NCBI GenBank assembly: GCA_022578605.1
Contig: MU394156.1
Span: 8,046-72,045, forward strand
DNA length: 64,000 bases
Direction of reading: 5' to 3'
DNA from: Camillea tinctor
Lineage: Eukaryota; Ascomycota; Sordariomycetes; Xylariales; Xylariaceae
Below, one piece after another: positions 11,866-24,402 of this stretch (the first letter of the stretch is position 1; each line of letters starts with the position of its first letter). Under the pieces are notes generated by a model. The model ran no database searches. It saw only the letters and a list, made by a program, of their open reading frames with translations, and was not told the origin of the DNA. Both the position numbers and the translations under genes were made by a program.

Positions 11866-13388
11866 CGCTAGGAGGGAAGAGAAAGACGGTTATATTCGGT
11901 GGTGGATGAATATGGTTGTGGAGGTGGCAGCGGAGTCGATAATGGGAAACGATGGGGAGGAGACAGAACGCGAGGAGTTGGGGAGGCGAGCGACTGGACC
12001 AGATGATGGCGCAAGGTCAACTAAAACAGGTGTATACGAGATCTTGCGACGACAAGGAATGTGGTTAGAAGCGAGCTCCGAAACGACCTTTGCGAGGGAT
12101 CGACAAAGTTAGTAGTAGAAAGGCTTAGTAGATGTCGAAAGGTTTCGCATTGAAGGGAGCTCGGTCGGCTCCTATAACAATAAATCGCATGTAGTATTGT
12201 CCAATGGAGAGCTACCGTATCCCTACTGAAAAGAAGAAGAGAAAAATACACAGGAATGAAAATACATAGGGCAAGATGGGCGAGATGGGCGACAGCGACC
12301 TCATTCAATATGAAGTGGTCAAGGTTACTTATTGGTGGTGGTGGTTTGTCGCCGCAAGTGGATGTGGGTGTGGGTGATGAAATACACAGATTGGAAGAAC
12401 CAAAGAACTTCCTAAAAAGCAGAAGACAAAAAAAAATAAAAATAAAAAAACATTTGAGATGGATGTCAAAGGCCCAAGCTCCATTGGAGCTAGACCAAAA
12501 TGGGATTAGAGCGGCTCAATGATACCAGCCTATCAGGGAGCTGCGAGGTTCCCATTGTTCATGCTGTTCTTGGCGTAGCGTGTGGGTGAGCAAGAGGGGA
12601 AGGCGGTGATGGAATGCAGTACAAGATAGCCTACCACAGGTTGCCAGCTTGAGGTTTGTACAATTGGAAGGTACGAAGTACTAGTATGTAGGTATGTACA
12701 GCACTACTATGTACATAGGTACCACACCACATGGGTAATCTAAGTGGCAACTGCAAGCACTGAACGCGGTCTAATAGTGCAAAAGTCGCGTTCCTCTTTA
12801 ATAATTGGGGAGAGTGAAGAGGAGGGGGTTTACCTTTACTTGCCAGCTCTTTCCTAGTTGTAATGAAAAAAAAAAGAAGGAACATTTATGTACCACCATA
12901 ACAACAGGTTAACAATACCTGCACTTACGTATCTAGGCACTATCTAAGGGCCACCACATCAACACACACACACGTCAACATCAACACCGTTTACTTCCTT
13001 TTTTCTTTTTTTTTTGGTGGTGTTAGTGTTTAGTTTACTATCAATCACCACCACTACTATTACTACAACAATTACCACCACTAACTATCACTGCCTTCCT
13101 TTCTGTCTTCCAGGTCTTTTTTTTTCCTTGTCCATTTTCTCTCATACCACACCACCTGCCAACCTAACCCAACAACACAACACAACACAACACAACACAA
13201 CATAACACACACACATATCACCTGTTTTCTCTCTTCTTTATCTTTTTTTTATGCCATTGGTCTTCTTTTCACTTTTGTATTCTTTTCATCTGCGCTTCTT
13301 CTGCTAGTGAAGCAATTCAACACCTCGTAAACCCAGTACACAGTACATCGTACACCGCCTACCAAGTCCCAAGTCCCACCCGCCCAAC
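11866..13388. promoter_or_regulatory. Divergent promoter region of rna14 and asf1
   Basis: These 1.5 kb separate two divergently transcribed nuclear housekeeping genes, so they must hold both promoters. The asf1 side (about 12960-13388) is a pyrimidine-rich leader with TTTTTCTTTT and CTTCTT blocks and a CAACA repeat. This is the usual look of strongly expressed fungal promoters. Confidence 0.55.
13171..13202. repeat. (CAACA)n tandem repeat in the asf1 leader
   Basis: About six pentamer copies lie about 190 bp upstream of the asf1 start codon. They are probably transcribed as part of the 5' UTR. Confidence 0.8.
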
Positions 13389-14399
13389 ATGTCGGTTGTT
13401 TCTCTTCTTGGGGTCAATGTCATGAACAACCCCGCCAAGTTCACTGACAAGTACGAGTTCGAGATCACCTTCGAGTGTCTTGAGCAGCTGGAAAAGGACC
13501 TTGAGTGGAAGCTGACCTATGTTGGTTCTGCTACCTCGTAAGTTTGTTTATTCACTTGACTAGCTCCTTAGCTACCTCTCTATCTACCTGCTAACCTGAT
13601 TTTGCATGCAGCGACCAGTATGACCAGGAGCTTGATTCCCTCCTTGTCGGCCCCATCCCCGTTGGTGTCAACAAGTTCATCTTCGAAGCCGATGCGCCCA
13701 AGACCAACCGCATTCCCGATGCCGATATCCTCGGAGTCACTGTGGTTCTCTTGACCTGCTCCTACGATGGCCGTGAATTCGTTCGCGTTGGATATTATGT
13801 CAACAACGAATACGAGACCGACGAGCTGAATGCCGATCCTCCTGCGAAGCCCATTGTCGAGAAGATTCGCCGCAATGTGCTTGCTGACAAGCCCAGAGTC
13901 ACCCGCTTTGCCATCAAGTGGTACGCCTGCATCCTGAACACTATTTCCCCATTGCTTAGCCTGTAACCGTTTCCATGATTTGTGCCTAACTCAATTGAAC
14001 AGGGATTCCGAGGCATCTGCTCCCCCCGAATTCCCCCCTGAGCAGCCCGATGCCGATCTCCAGGCTGATGAAGAAGAATACGGCGCAGAGGAGCTTGAGG
14101 AAGAAGCTGAGGATGAGGCTGAGGCGGCTGCTAAGAATGGAGAGAGCAGTGCTGCTGCTAGCAATGTTGCTGCCGATGGCGATGCTGAGATGGCCGGTGT
14201 GGAGGAGAGCGGTGAGCCTGCCGAAGAGGACGAAATGTCCGAGGACGGAAGTGTTGATCTAGAGAACGAGAGTGAGGACGAACTTGAGGAAGAGGGCGAA
14301 GGTGAGGTCGAGGGTGCTGACGGTGGAGATGATGCTATGGAGGTCGATGACAACACGGCACCGGAACAACCGTCATCCAAGGAGGTTATGGCTCACTAA
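13389..14399 (+). CDS. asf1: Histone chaperone Asf1
   Basis: This is an H3-H4 chaperone that acts in nucleosome assembly with the CAF-1 and HIR pathways. The exons are 13389-13537, 13612-13920 and 14003-14399, giving 284 aa. The first 155 residues form the conserved Asf1 immunoglobulin-like core, starting [18 protein letters not shown] and containing [10 protein letters not shown] from the H3/H4-binding face. The rest is the very acidic Glu/Asp/Ala tail typical of fungal Asf1. Intron 1 has a GTAAGT donor and GCAG acceptor, and intron 2 splits the Trp codon at the end of the core. Length and layout match the family, and I see nothing unusual. Confidence 0.97.
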
Positions 14400-16193
14400 G
14401 CAGTAGGTGATATCCGCGATACCTGGTCATGGATAGGATACATGGGCGGTTTTCATCGTTGGTTTATTCCCCCAACCCCATTGCAAAGCACGAGTTGGAT
14501 GTCGCATGAAGTTACGAAGAGCTCGGTATGACCTTTTCTTTTCTAATAGATTCTCACGCAGGGTCATATGGTTGAGGGTCTTGTTTTTTTCTTTGGGAAA
14601 GACGCATAGCCCAGAAGTATCCAGTTTTCCCCCCCAGCACACAAATGATTCCCCATGAGGCGGCATTCCCACTCATACACCATAATCCCCTGAGATCGAT
14701 GTTCTCTGCCTCCATATAACCTAGTGCTTATGATTTCCAAATTGTGTTGCAAATGATGCAATGGCTCCCTATGCTCTAAATGTAGATCGTAACTTGTCAG
14801 CGGATCAGGAAAACTGAACAAGATTACCAGATGGTTCTGGTGTTGCTGTGATCAGTTTTAAGAGTTGGGGTGCTTAAGTATCATGGAAAACAGTAGCTAA
14901 TACGATACCTTCATATCGTGAACTGTTCCCATCATAACCTTCAAAGACAAAAGGGATCAAAGGTTTCATCAGACCTAGATGTGTTTAGGATTGGTCTTGT
15001 ATTTTAGTTCTATGTTTGGCTCGGGGTTGAGACGATAACTGTTGGTCAGGAATGAAACAAGTAGACAGTCAGCACATAAGAAATTCGCTATAAGAGAGAC
15101 CAGGCACTCGACAATTAATCATGTGGTGAAGCATAAACCTGGCTATGTATAACCTTCGATTTACTGTTGGTAACGCACATCCGTTAACCACGTCAGTTGG
15201 TGTAAACCTACATGTATCCCATGGCCAACGGGCCAAGCTTCTGATACAAACATTTGATAACAATACACCATGGCTCAAGTTACACCTCTGACAATCTTGA
15301 TCATGTTCCTGCAAACCCTAATCAGAGCATCTGGCTCTATTTAAAGGACTCGTTCCCCTTCCTCGAAAGAATGCAAGCCTCAGCCAAACCATATCTCACT
15401 ATCCTCCGAATCGAAAAATAAAAGGATCACCATCTACAGAAGACGCTATATTCATTCACATAGTGCCAGCGGTCGTTAACATGACGTTAGTAGATCCTTC
15501 GCCTACAACCCCATTTTGTTTCAAGCTAAATACAGGCTCGGCAAGTTGACATACTCTGCAGCGCCGAGAGGCCGACGACGTTCGGGTTGGCCGTACCCAA
15601 GAGCGATAATCATAGCCCTCAAAGCCAAAGCATCTTAGAGACCTTATATAAGACGCGAAGCGATAGCGCTTGGACTTTGGCGCAAGGGAATGAGGAAATG
15701 GATGATCACCAAAGTTACCCCTTCCGCGATTGCCAGGAAGATATCGCGAGCAACACCTCAACAGACTGTCTGCTCAACAACGGACGTACGGGCCGGTATG
15801 ACTACATATTAGGTACGAGCGAGAATATGCAAAACAGACCACTAAATAGCAGTGTCTCAAAGGAGCACACGGCGGAGAAAGCAGCGACAATTCTTAATAA
15901 GCCGGTGGCCAAGGGGCTACAAAACCCCCGCAAAGAGGCTGGAGGAGCAATAGTGGACCAGGAGGATTTAAGGGGCATTTTAAGAACTGTATCGAATGGG
16001 CCTCAAATTTTTACCTAGATGCGAGTACCGCCATGCGGTATGATGGCCTAGCTACAGGTGTGCCGTCCACACCGTAAGAAATCGATGATTTGAACGGTCG
16101 AATATTTTGGGCGGGCGGGTGGCTCGGCCGTTCGATGACTTATGAGTGGACGGCATTTATGACATGGAATGACATGGATAACTGGAGGCATTG
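14400..16193. other. Gene-poor stretch 3' of asf1
   Basis: I recognise no gene. One open frame on the plus strand (15587-16018, 143 codons) has no family features and no clear splice context, so I do not call it. The rest includes the asf1 3' UTR. Confidence 0.4.
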
Positions 16194-16486
16194 TTCTTCT
16201 TCTTCTTCTTCTTCTTCTTCTTCTTCTTCTTCTTCTTCTTCTTCTTCTTCTTCTTCTTCTTCTTCTTCTTCTTCTTCTTCTTCTTCTTCTTCNNNNNNNN
16301 NNNNNNNNNNNNNNNNNNNNNNNNNNNNNNNNNNNNNNNNNNNNNNNNNNNNNNNNNNNNNNNNNNNNNNNNNNNNNNNNNNNNNNNNNNNTTCTTCTTC
16401 TTCTTCTTCTTCTTCTTCTTCTTCTTCTTCTTCTTCTTCTTCTTCTTCTTCTTCTTCTTCTTCTTCTTCTTCTTCTTCTTCTTCTT
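16194..16486. repeat. (TTC)n trinucleotide microsatellite containing an assembly gap
   Basis: TTC repeats run on both sides of 99 N bases (16293-16391), so the true repeat length is unknown. The poly-Ser, poly-Leu and poly-Phe frames across it are artefacts of the repeat. Confidence 0.97.
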
Positions 16487-18316
16487 TATTCTTCTTTATT
16501 CTATTTTTCTTCTCAAATGTCTTAGAAAATGGGGTGTTTTAATAGACGGGTATGGACGTGGAATGAAGTATTGAGGGACGACTAATGTGTCACGAGACTA
16601 ATGTCCAGTTAATTTTTTTTCTCCTTTTTTTCAGCTGGTTCATTGTCTACATTTGTGGGTTGGTGTGTTCAATATAGAGGAAGACAAAGCGGCCAGGGGT
16701 GCATACATTATAGCAGGAGCGCCAACGTCGACTGTTATATTAACAAGCGTATAAACTTAAATTGGGATTCGTGGGTAACATGAAAATATCCAATAAAATT
16801 TCCTTTTGCATGATTTTGCTTCCTGAATTCCGTTGAAAGAAATGATTGCATATAATATGCCCTTTTTCAAGACCTGGCTAACCCGAGCAAAGAAGGACGC
16901 CTTTTCTTCAAGCCTGAGATCAGTCCATAGAACATCAACATTGTTAAGCAGAACATACCAACTGGGCACACAATGACTCTGTTAGGCTGTCGGAGGCATG
17001 CAGTACTGCATGAGATGAATATATACCGTACGCCCAATCGAGAGTGGCAACGAGCATGACTTGAATTCCTATCACAAAGAACATCTACACATAATCGAAT
17101 TACTTCCATGCCACTCTAAGAGAAGAAAAGATTGAGGGACCAGGACGCCTTATCGAGAGAGCATCGGTACATCTCCCAGGGTCGTTGTGTTCACTACGTC
17201 TCAATTTGATCCCATCTACTTCGTAAGGGAAAAGAGAATCTCCATGACCAAGTAGTCACTATCAAAGTTAAAGATATTAGAAGACGAGCTGACTCGCGTG
17301 ACCTCCTAGAACTAAACCCCAGAATATCCGTAGAAGCTCATATTGATAAGGACAGTGGTTCTAAGTTTACGGCACGAGACTTCATGGGCACGAATGAAGG
17401 GATAGACTATGAGAAATCGTAAGGGCGATAACACTAATGTGAAATAGCAAGCCTACAAAGAAAGTAAAACAGTGATCATTTGTGAGAAAAAGGCTGCTGA
17501 AGTCAGCACTAAACATTCCAACAAGATTTGAGACCGAGCTATTCTTCCAAAATACCTTCAAGAACCGTAGAGTTACCAGGAGTCAAGGCCACAGTGTAAC
17601 ATAATATTCTTTACCATAGAATTTATCATGCGTTTTCCAGCCTCATGAATCATCCTCGTGCTGTGTAGGGTGAGTAAGCTTCAGAAAAGAGAAATTAAAT
17701 CTATGCCGGAATAATTCTCTTTTTCTTTCGTACAATGACATATATTACTTGATTTTGTGCCCCTGGGACAAAATCTCCTATGACCATCCGAAGATAGCTT
17801 AATGTTTCAAAAATACTTTTTAGGATTTTCCTCAAAGTGGACTTGTTTATCATATTCCCGGTTAGATATGTCGGAGTCTTTTTACTTATATACTTGTAAG
17901 TATACATGAGAGACTACACGTTTCTTCATCTCAAAGACCGTCTGCTCGGTGCGAGCATAATATATGGATTTCTCGAGACAGATGTTAATCTAGGATACGA
18001 ATGGAAATTAAGAACAGGCAAGGTCACGATGAGAACCTTGAACGGAAGTAAGTGATATTCTTGTTGCGCGAGGAACTAAATTACTTAGGCGATCCCGCGC
18101 GGCGGCGTGACTTATTTGCATACAAACTGTCTTTTCGTTCTATTCCTAGGCTGAGCTCAGCTCCTCACAGGAACCAAGATACAAAGGTTTCCCTTCAAGA
18201 TACATTGTATGACATCTACGTTATCCATTGAGACCTCATTACACCTTTGCTCTCCATTCCAACCACGCAGGTCGTATAGGTTTCCACTTACCACAAAGTA
18301 GTCCGATATTTACTAG
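16487..18316. other. AT-rich gene-free stretch
   Basis: I see no gene, RNA or clear repeat in these 1.8 kb. The right end is the 3' side of the peptide transporter. Confidence 0.45.
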
Positions 18317-20427
18317 CTAATCATCCGTGTGAAGCTTCTTGTCCAGTCCCTGCACATGCATGACCTTCTCTTGGTCAGCCTGGGCCTTCTCAATGGCGGA
18401 GAAATCCTCGTTCTGGTTCCTGGTCCCTTTGAAGACACTATCAGGCAGCGCGTTGAGCGCCTCTTCCTCCTTGTCTGTCCGGCGGAAAGAGAAGTGAAAA
18501 ACGAGACCGCCAAGCGCTGCGATGATAGCAACCGTCATGTAGAGCCATACCAGATTAGGATCCTCGGAGAGCGGCACGAACGCCTGGGAGATGGCCGACG
18601 AGAAGGCCTGAGAGAACCAAAAAACACCGGTGATGAAGCCACGCATATTCTTGGGTGCTTTGGTGAAGGCGTACTCAAGACCAGTGATTGACGCAAAAAT
18701 CTCCGAGAGCGCAATCAGCACGTAGGCGGGTGTTTGGATCCAGACACTGAGAGGTGGCTTGTAGGCAGATTCAGGGATGCTTGCGTCATCTTCGAGGCCG
18801 ACGGACGCTCTGATGGTCGCCTGGCAGCCCGAGGCGGTGCCATACCCCGAGATTTCTCGACAGGGCGATTGCTGATATATGTAATGTTGAATAATAGCAG
18901 CGACAACCATGGCCAAGGTCCCTAGAGCGAAACCGGTGGTAATCTTTTTGATAGGCGTGAAGTTGATTCCCATTTTCCTCAAGAAGGGATAGAAGAATTT
19001 GTCACATATTGGGATGAAAATCAACAATGCGATAGGGTCAAGGTTGTTCACGACATCATTCGGCACGCCGTTGAGCGTCATGGTCGCAGCTTGGGAAGTC
19101 AGGTTGGAGGTAAGCTGGTTATAAGGCAGCCAGTAGATTGGAAACACGAAGAACACCGCGCAGGCTTTGATGCCGCGGCGAACCTCCTCGACCCAATTGT
19201 CGTCGAAAGTCATCCAAGCCGGGCGCTCCGCCTCGGGAATTTTGCTGGGCTTCACTCTGTCGAAAAACCCAGGCTCGCGGATGTTCTGTATTAACTTAAC
19301 GGGGTTGAGAGACCAACGACCTTTCATAGACAAGAATAGCAAACCAAAGAATTTGCCCAGTACTGAACCGGTGGGTGGACGGCGCGTGTACTTGGATTTG
19401 AAGGCAAGCAAGACCATGGGACAGAGGATAAACAGCACGGTAGGTAAAGTGAAAGCGAGCCAGAAACCAACGTATTTCTCGGCGTAAACCATGGAAATCT
19501 GACCTACGAGCGAGCCTACGTTAATGAAAAAGTAGTATCGCATGTAAATGACGGAAATAGTTAGGACAGGATCCTGAACGACGCGTTCGCCACTTTTCAG
19601 CGTCTTGATGATGGCGCGAGGCTGGGTGGCTTCGTATTGCTCGGCGATCATGGGGGAGATATTGGCCTTGAAAAACCCGACACCAATGCCGAAGAAGATA
19701 AGACCGACGGCGAAACAGCCGAGTGCACCATTCGGATTCGCTATAACAGGAGGCAGCGCTGAGATGATGATGATGATGTGTCCGAATGTGGCGACAACAA
19801 TGGCGACGTGAATGGTCTTGTATTTCCCCCAGTATGTGTCGGATAGGTATCCACCTTATCGAGTGGCGGTCAATACCAACATCGCATTGGAAGGACTGAA
19901 GATAGTTGGGCTTCATTCACTTACCGACCAGTGGCATGAGGTAGGCCCAAAAGCTGTTAAAGGTGACGAGACCGGTGGAGGCGCGCTGGCCTTGGTCGAG
20001 GGCACCGGGCTGGCCGTACGTACCTGCATTGCCGGCGGAGGAGTTCGGAGGTAGAGGTTGCTGGATGAAGTTTACGACTACGGATAATCATTATTTGGTT
20101 GGTTGATTAGCTGGGGTCAACGTATTAGAAATAGAGTCAGGAGCACGTACAGACGGCAGTGGTGCCATAGTATGCAAATCGTTCACAGAGCTCAATGAAA
20201 GCGATGGTATAGATGATCCAGTTAATCTTGCCCTTGACGCGCCGTAAAGTCTCGAGTTCGGACTGCGTGGGATATACCTCGCCGTCGGGACCCCGAAGGA
20301 GGTCGTCCGAATCGGAGGTCGAATGAATGATACCCACATCGGACTCTTTTTTGGCGTCCACTATTTTGTTCTCATTGACCAGGTGCTTTTCATCAGGCGC
20401 CGGGGCCGCATCGACGTCCGTCGACAT
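18317..20427 (-). CDS. ptr2: POT/PTR2-family proton-coupled oligopeptide transporter
   Basis: This plasma-membrane symporter imports di- and tripeptides with protons. The exons are 20151-20427, 19925-20077 and 18317-19854 (minus), giving 655 aa. A charged cytosolic N-tail of about 68 residues precedes the first helix, which carries the family proton-coupling motif ExxER (Glu79, Glu82 and Arg83 in ELCERFAYYG). FINVGSLVGQ is the second PTR2 signature. About twelve hydrophobic helices follow, with the large cytosolic loop and the long extracellular insertion usual for fungal members. The length agrees with the family (about 600 aa). The acceptor of intron 2 is AAG, weaker than the others, but only it keeps the frame. 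Confidence 0.94.
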
Positions 20428-22620
20428 GGTTGAAGGGGACTTGGTTAGTTATCACGCTTCAAAGAGTACGTATGTATATGTTTTAAACTACCTACCTAGG
20501 TAGTGCGAAGAGGTATATTGGAATTGGAAAACAGAGTAGAATACTATAAGTAATGAAGAAGGTTGAATGGGGAGGGAAAAGGAGAAATGAAACAAAACAA
20601 GAAAACGGTGGGAAGATTCTGATAATTTATTTGTTTTGGCTCAATCATTTTTACATAGGTAACCTAGGTAAGTAGAGTTATTTTTCTGGGCATTGCTGAG
20701 GAGGGTAGTAAAATCGTACCCTTTGTTACTCTTCATCCTTTTTTTTTTTCCTTTTCACTCTCTGTAACTCGGCATAGACCAAGCGAGATGGGTATTGGTG
20801 TCCTGGTGCTCTCCACTTGCATCCATGAATCCTCCCTCTATCAATACAACCGTTGCGTTGAGATCGTGTTGTGAAGAGAGGCTACGGTCTTGGCAGCCAT
20901 ACCCAGTCAAAGTCAAAGCCAGATGTAAGTTGGATGATCGGCGGCGATGTGTAGATAGTAGGCACTGCTTACGGAGGCAGGAGGGTCACGCCACAGCACG
21001 GCATCACAACCTAGCAGGACAAGTCAATATTACTGGTGCATGCATACCTACCTAGTAGGTAGTTAGTAGACATGCATGGAATCACCTCAGATGTGTTAGT
21101 TTCTGTAAGTTACCAAGTTCATACATCGTGCTATATTGGAACTTAAACTTCCTCATTCTTTGGACCCTACTTCTTACACCAATATCAATATGTCTAGTAT
21201 GTAGTTACCTAGGTAGTTTTCTTCATTCAATTTTATTATTATATATATTTTGATATACTTGTTATCCTTATTGACAACATTGGAATCTTATAGCGTATCA
21301 AATACGACTACTTACGATAAAAGGATGTCCTTCTGTGTAGTGACGATTCACTAATTGAGACTCTCAGTACCTACCTAGGTAGTCATGTATACAGTAACCT
21401 AGTAGTCTACCCAGTCAGCCCAGTTACCCTAGGTACTCGGTAGCTTTGCAGTGCATTAACCTAGAAGGATCTAGGCTGCTAGGTTCGGTTAGTGTACACT
21501 AGCAAATCCTGGTAAATACATATCAATCTGGGGTAATCCACCCTACTAACCCGCTAATTCTATTCGTGTTCAGAACAACTAAAAGCAACATCTTTCCTTA
21601 CAACCGCATGTGCTCGAATCGACTCTTTAACGTTGGATACCTAGGTAGACAGGTATGTAGCCCAAGCTTCAGTCGTCCATTATGTCTAGGTATAACCTTT
21701 GGTTGAGAGGTGGATAGGTAGGAGGACTTGCTCGGGGATATTATTTGATTAATCTTGTGATTTCTTTCTTATCTCCTGCCAATTCCGGCCTGCTCATCCA
21801 CTGCCTCGTGTAAGCCAAGACTACGAAGATGTGGTGTCGATAAGCACTACGAGCATTGGCGCTTCATTAATATACTTCGTAAGTACCCCAAATTGAGTAT
21901 ACCTGCGGGAAACGTTCAAGCGAAGCCCTGCAGCCCTATGGACTGATACACCGAATTCATCTGCTCACGATCGAACGGCTATCGGCGGAAAGAAATCTTT
22001 AGCCTGTCCGAGAATATCAAGAACGACTTCCAAGCCCCTAGGGACGGCATAGTAACCCACATCGTAAGATCATTCAACACCTACCTAGTTAGGCAAGTGG
22101 ACTTCCCCTAGGATAGGTTACGCTTCCAAACAGGTCGCTTGCCTTGGAAATAGACAATACTAACCTAGCGTCCAAGTTCTAAGAATGCCAAGTTTCGTAT
22201 TATGTATTAAATAGCTCGTGAAGAGAGATATAACAAGTGAAAGAGCTTTCATAGTATGCTTCTGTTTCATTCACCTACCCGTGATGACAGGATTCTATAT
22301 AGGAACTTGGGCGCCGTAGCTAGGAATTGTGTTACTCGGTTAGACAAGAGACATATCCCATAATTATATAACCTAGTGAATTTATAATAGACACTATGGT
22401 AGAATATATGCTGCATCCCAAATTACAACACCCACAGGTCAGTGCAGTCAAAGATGCTGCGGTATCCTTCCAAATAGGTCGTGGCCCGTAAAGCTACGGT
22501 AACTCTAGTATGGCAAGATGCGAGACACGGACCCAAGATGAAATAACCTGAACGGTGTAATGTAATAACCGCCAAACCCCTAAGATTGCCTGTCTTAATA
22601 TCAATCAAACACTCCATCAT
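20428..22620. other. Gene-free spacer rich in TACCTAGGTA palindromes
   Basis: It holds the ptr2 promoter and the 3' side of the cytochrome b2-like gene. I see no gene. CCTAGGTA-type motifs recur at about 20503, 20660, 21045, 21205, 21370, 21430 and 21640, the densest group in the window. Confidence 0.5.
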
Positions 22621-24402
22621 CTACAGGCGACTCAGCTTGCCAGGATTCCAGAGTTCATTGAGCAACCGCGCCGCATTTACGCGATCGGGCTTTGCCTGGT
22701 CAAGCGAGGTCATACCAATGAGTCGCATGCCCATGGTCAACTCGTCGGAGAGTACTGTGACGAACAAGCCAAAAAACATCAGCGAATTTGAACCGAAGGG
22801 GGAGGGAGAGGAAGCAAATGTAAACAATAACAATAATGAGGAATATACGGGTTCAAGGCCGTCAGCCGGGGTGGGAACAACTCACTGTCGATGCATCTTT
22901 CCACGCCTTTCTCCCCGTACGCCGCAAGCGCGTAGAAGAACGGCCGGCCTAGGCCTACCGCCCGCGCGCCCAGACACAATGCCTTCAGCACGTCGGCGCC
23001 ATCGCGGCATCCACCATCGACGAAGACTTCGAGCTTCTCCAGCACGTGCGGCTCGTACGTCCAGATCTCGAGGAGGGTCGTTAGGGCATCGGGCGCGCTG
23101 TGGGCTTGCCGGCCCCCATGATTGCTTAGCAGGATCCCCTGCACCCCGTGCTCCAGGGCCAGCCGTGCGTCCTCCGCACACTGTATGCCCTTGATCACGA
23201 TCGGTCGGTCGGCTCCCCACTCCGCGCGGATCCATGACAAGTCCGCCCACGATAGCGCCGCCTGGAATTGGTTCGCCGCTACGTGGGCACGCCGCCCGAA
23301 CCCGGCACTTTCCGCTTCGGCCTCGAGGCCGAGCTCGAGCGCTTCGGTGGCCTGCAGACGCCGGTCTCCTGTTCGTTTACCGATTACGGGCGTATCGACC
23401 GTGACCCATAGGCTCCGGAACCCGAGAGCTCGCGCGCGTCGGATGCGCGCTATCGCAGCAGACCGGTCTCTAGGGATGTAAAGTTGATAGTGCAGCTGGG
23501 CAGGCGGGAACGATTCCGTGTCGTCTTCCAACTTCTTATCCTCTTGCTGCCCATTCACGCCATTGGTCAAAGATTCGCGATTCCTAGCCTCTTCCACCTT
23601 TCCCTGCTCCTCCTGGAAAACCGCCATAATATCCGGCGCCGGCACCGTTGACTCGGTGCTCAGGACGCCGTGCACGCCGCGTCGTGCGAGCGCCTTAACA
23701 ACAGCCGCCTCGCCATCCGCGTGCGAACGTCCTAGCTGCCCCATCGGCGAAACGTAGAAAGGCATCGCCGCGGGAAACCCTAGGATCGTGGTTCGCGCCG
23801 ATACGCGGCTCACGTCCTGCAGCACGCGGGGTCGGAACTGAACGCGCCCCCATGACTCGATATTCCCGCGCAGTGAGAGACCCGAGGCCGCTGAGCTCGT
23901 CACGTAGGAAAGCGCTTTGGCTGGAAGCACGGTCGTCGCGGCAGGTTCAAAGTCCAGGAGACTGACGCACTGCGAGATGTGCGGTGGCCCAATTCGTGAT
24001 CCGGTCGTGGTAGTGATAGGCGCTGTGCTGACGATGCCATTTTCGTGCTGAGAACTGATAGGGAGTGAGGATCTCGTCGCGGGATCGACCTCACCTATAT
24101 GGCTGTCTTCCGGGAGGTATTGGAGCACATCCGGAGAATGGATCCTACGGAACTCGGCAGTTGCATCCTGTATGAAACTTAGTTTTCTATGATTTTGCCA
24201 CAAGATATCCCATCCCGCAACGACTATGGCGGGAGTTTACCTGTATACATACCTGTCCACTATGTTTTAGCAATATTGCTGGTCCACCTGGGTGCTGGTT
24301 TAAGTACGATGTTACGTCGTACACCTTGCTGTCTACGACCAACCAGCAGGATGAAGTGGTGCGGTGCTTTATAATCTCGTTGGTAGTCAACGTCAACGTC
24401 AT
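22621..24402 (-). CDS. Cytochrome b5 / FMN-dependent 2-hydroxyacid dehydrogenase (flavocytochrome b2-like)
   Basis: This protein joins a heme-binding cytochrome b5 domain to an FMN alpha-hydroxyacid dehydrogenase barrel, as in yeast L-lactate dehydrogenase Cyb2. The exons are 24253-24402, 22886-24167 and 22621-22754 (minus), giving 521 aa. Heme-ligand motif HPGG lies near residue 35, and a second His follows in RIHSPD. The catalytic residues are present: Lys376 (VIKGI), and His400 and Arg403 (SNHGGRQ). The phosphate-binding VDGGCRDGADVLKALCLGA is intact. Odd points are the absence of a mitochondrial presequence, GRQAH where Cyb2 has GRQLD, and SPMGQLG where relatives have SPAAMA-like residues near the flavin. 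The substrate is therefore uncertain: L-lactate, mandelate or another 2-hydroxyacid. Confidence 0.9.

Noticed and set aside
15587..16018. 143-codon plus-strand frame
   Set aside because: No domain, weak coding character, and an equally open frame on the opposite strand.
16090..16574. Poly-Ser, poly-Leu and poly-Phe frames
   Set aside because: Artefacts of the TTC repeat and the N gap.
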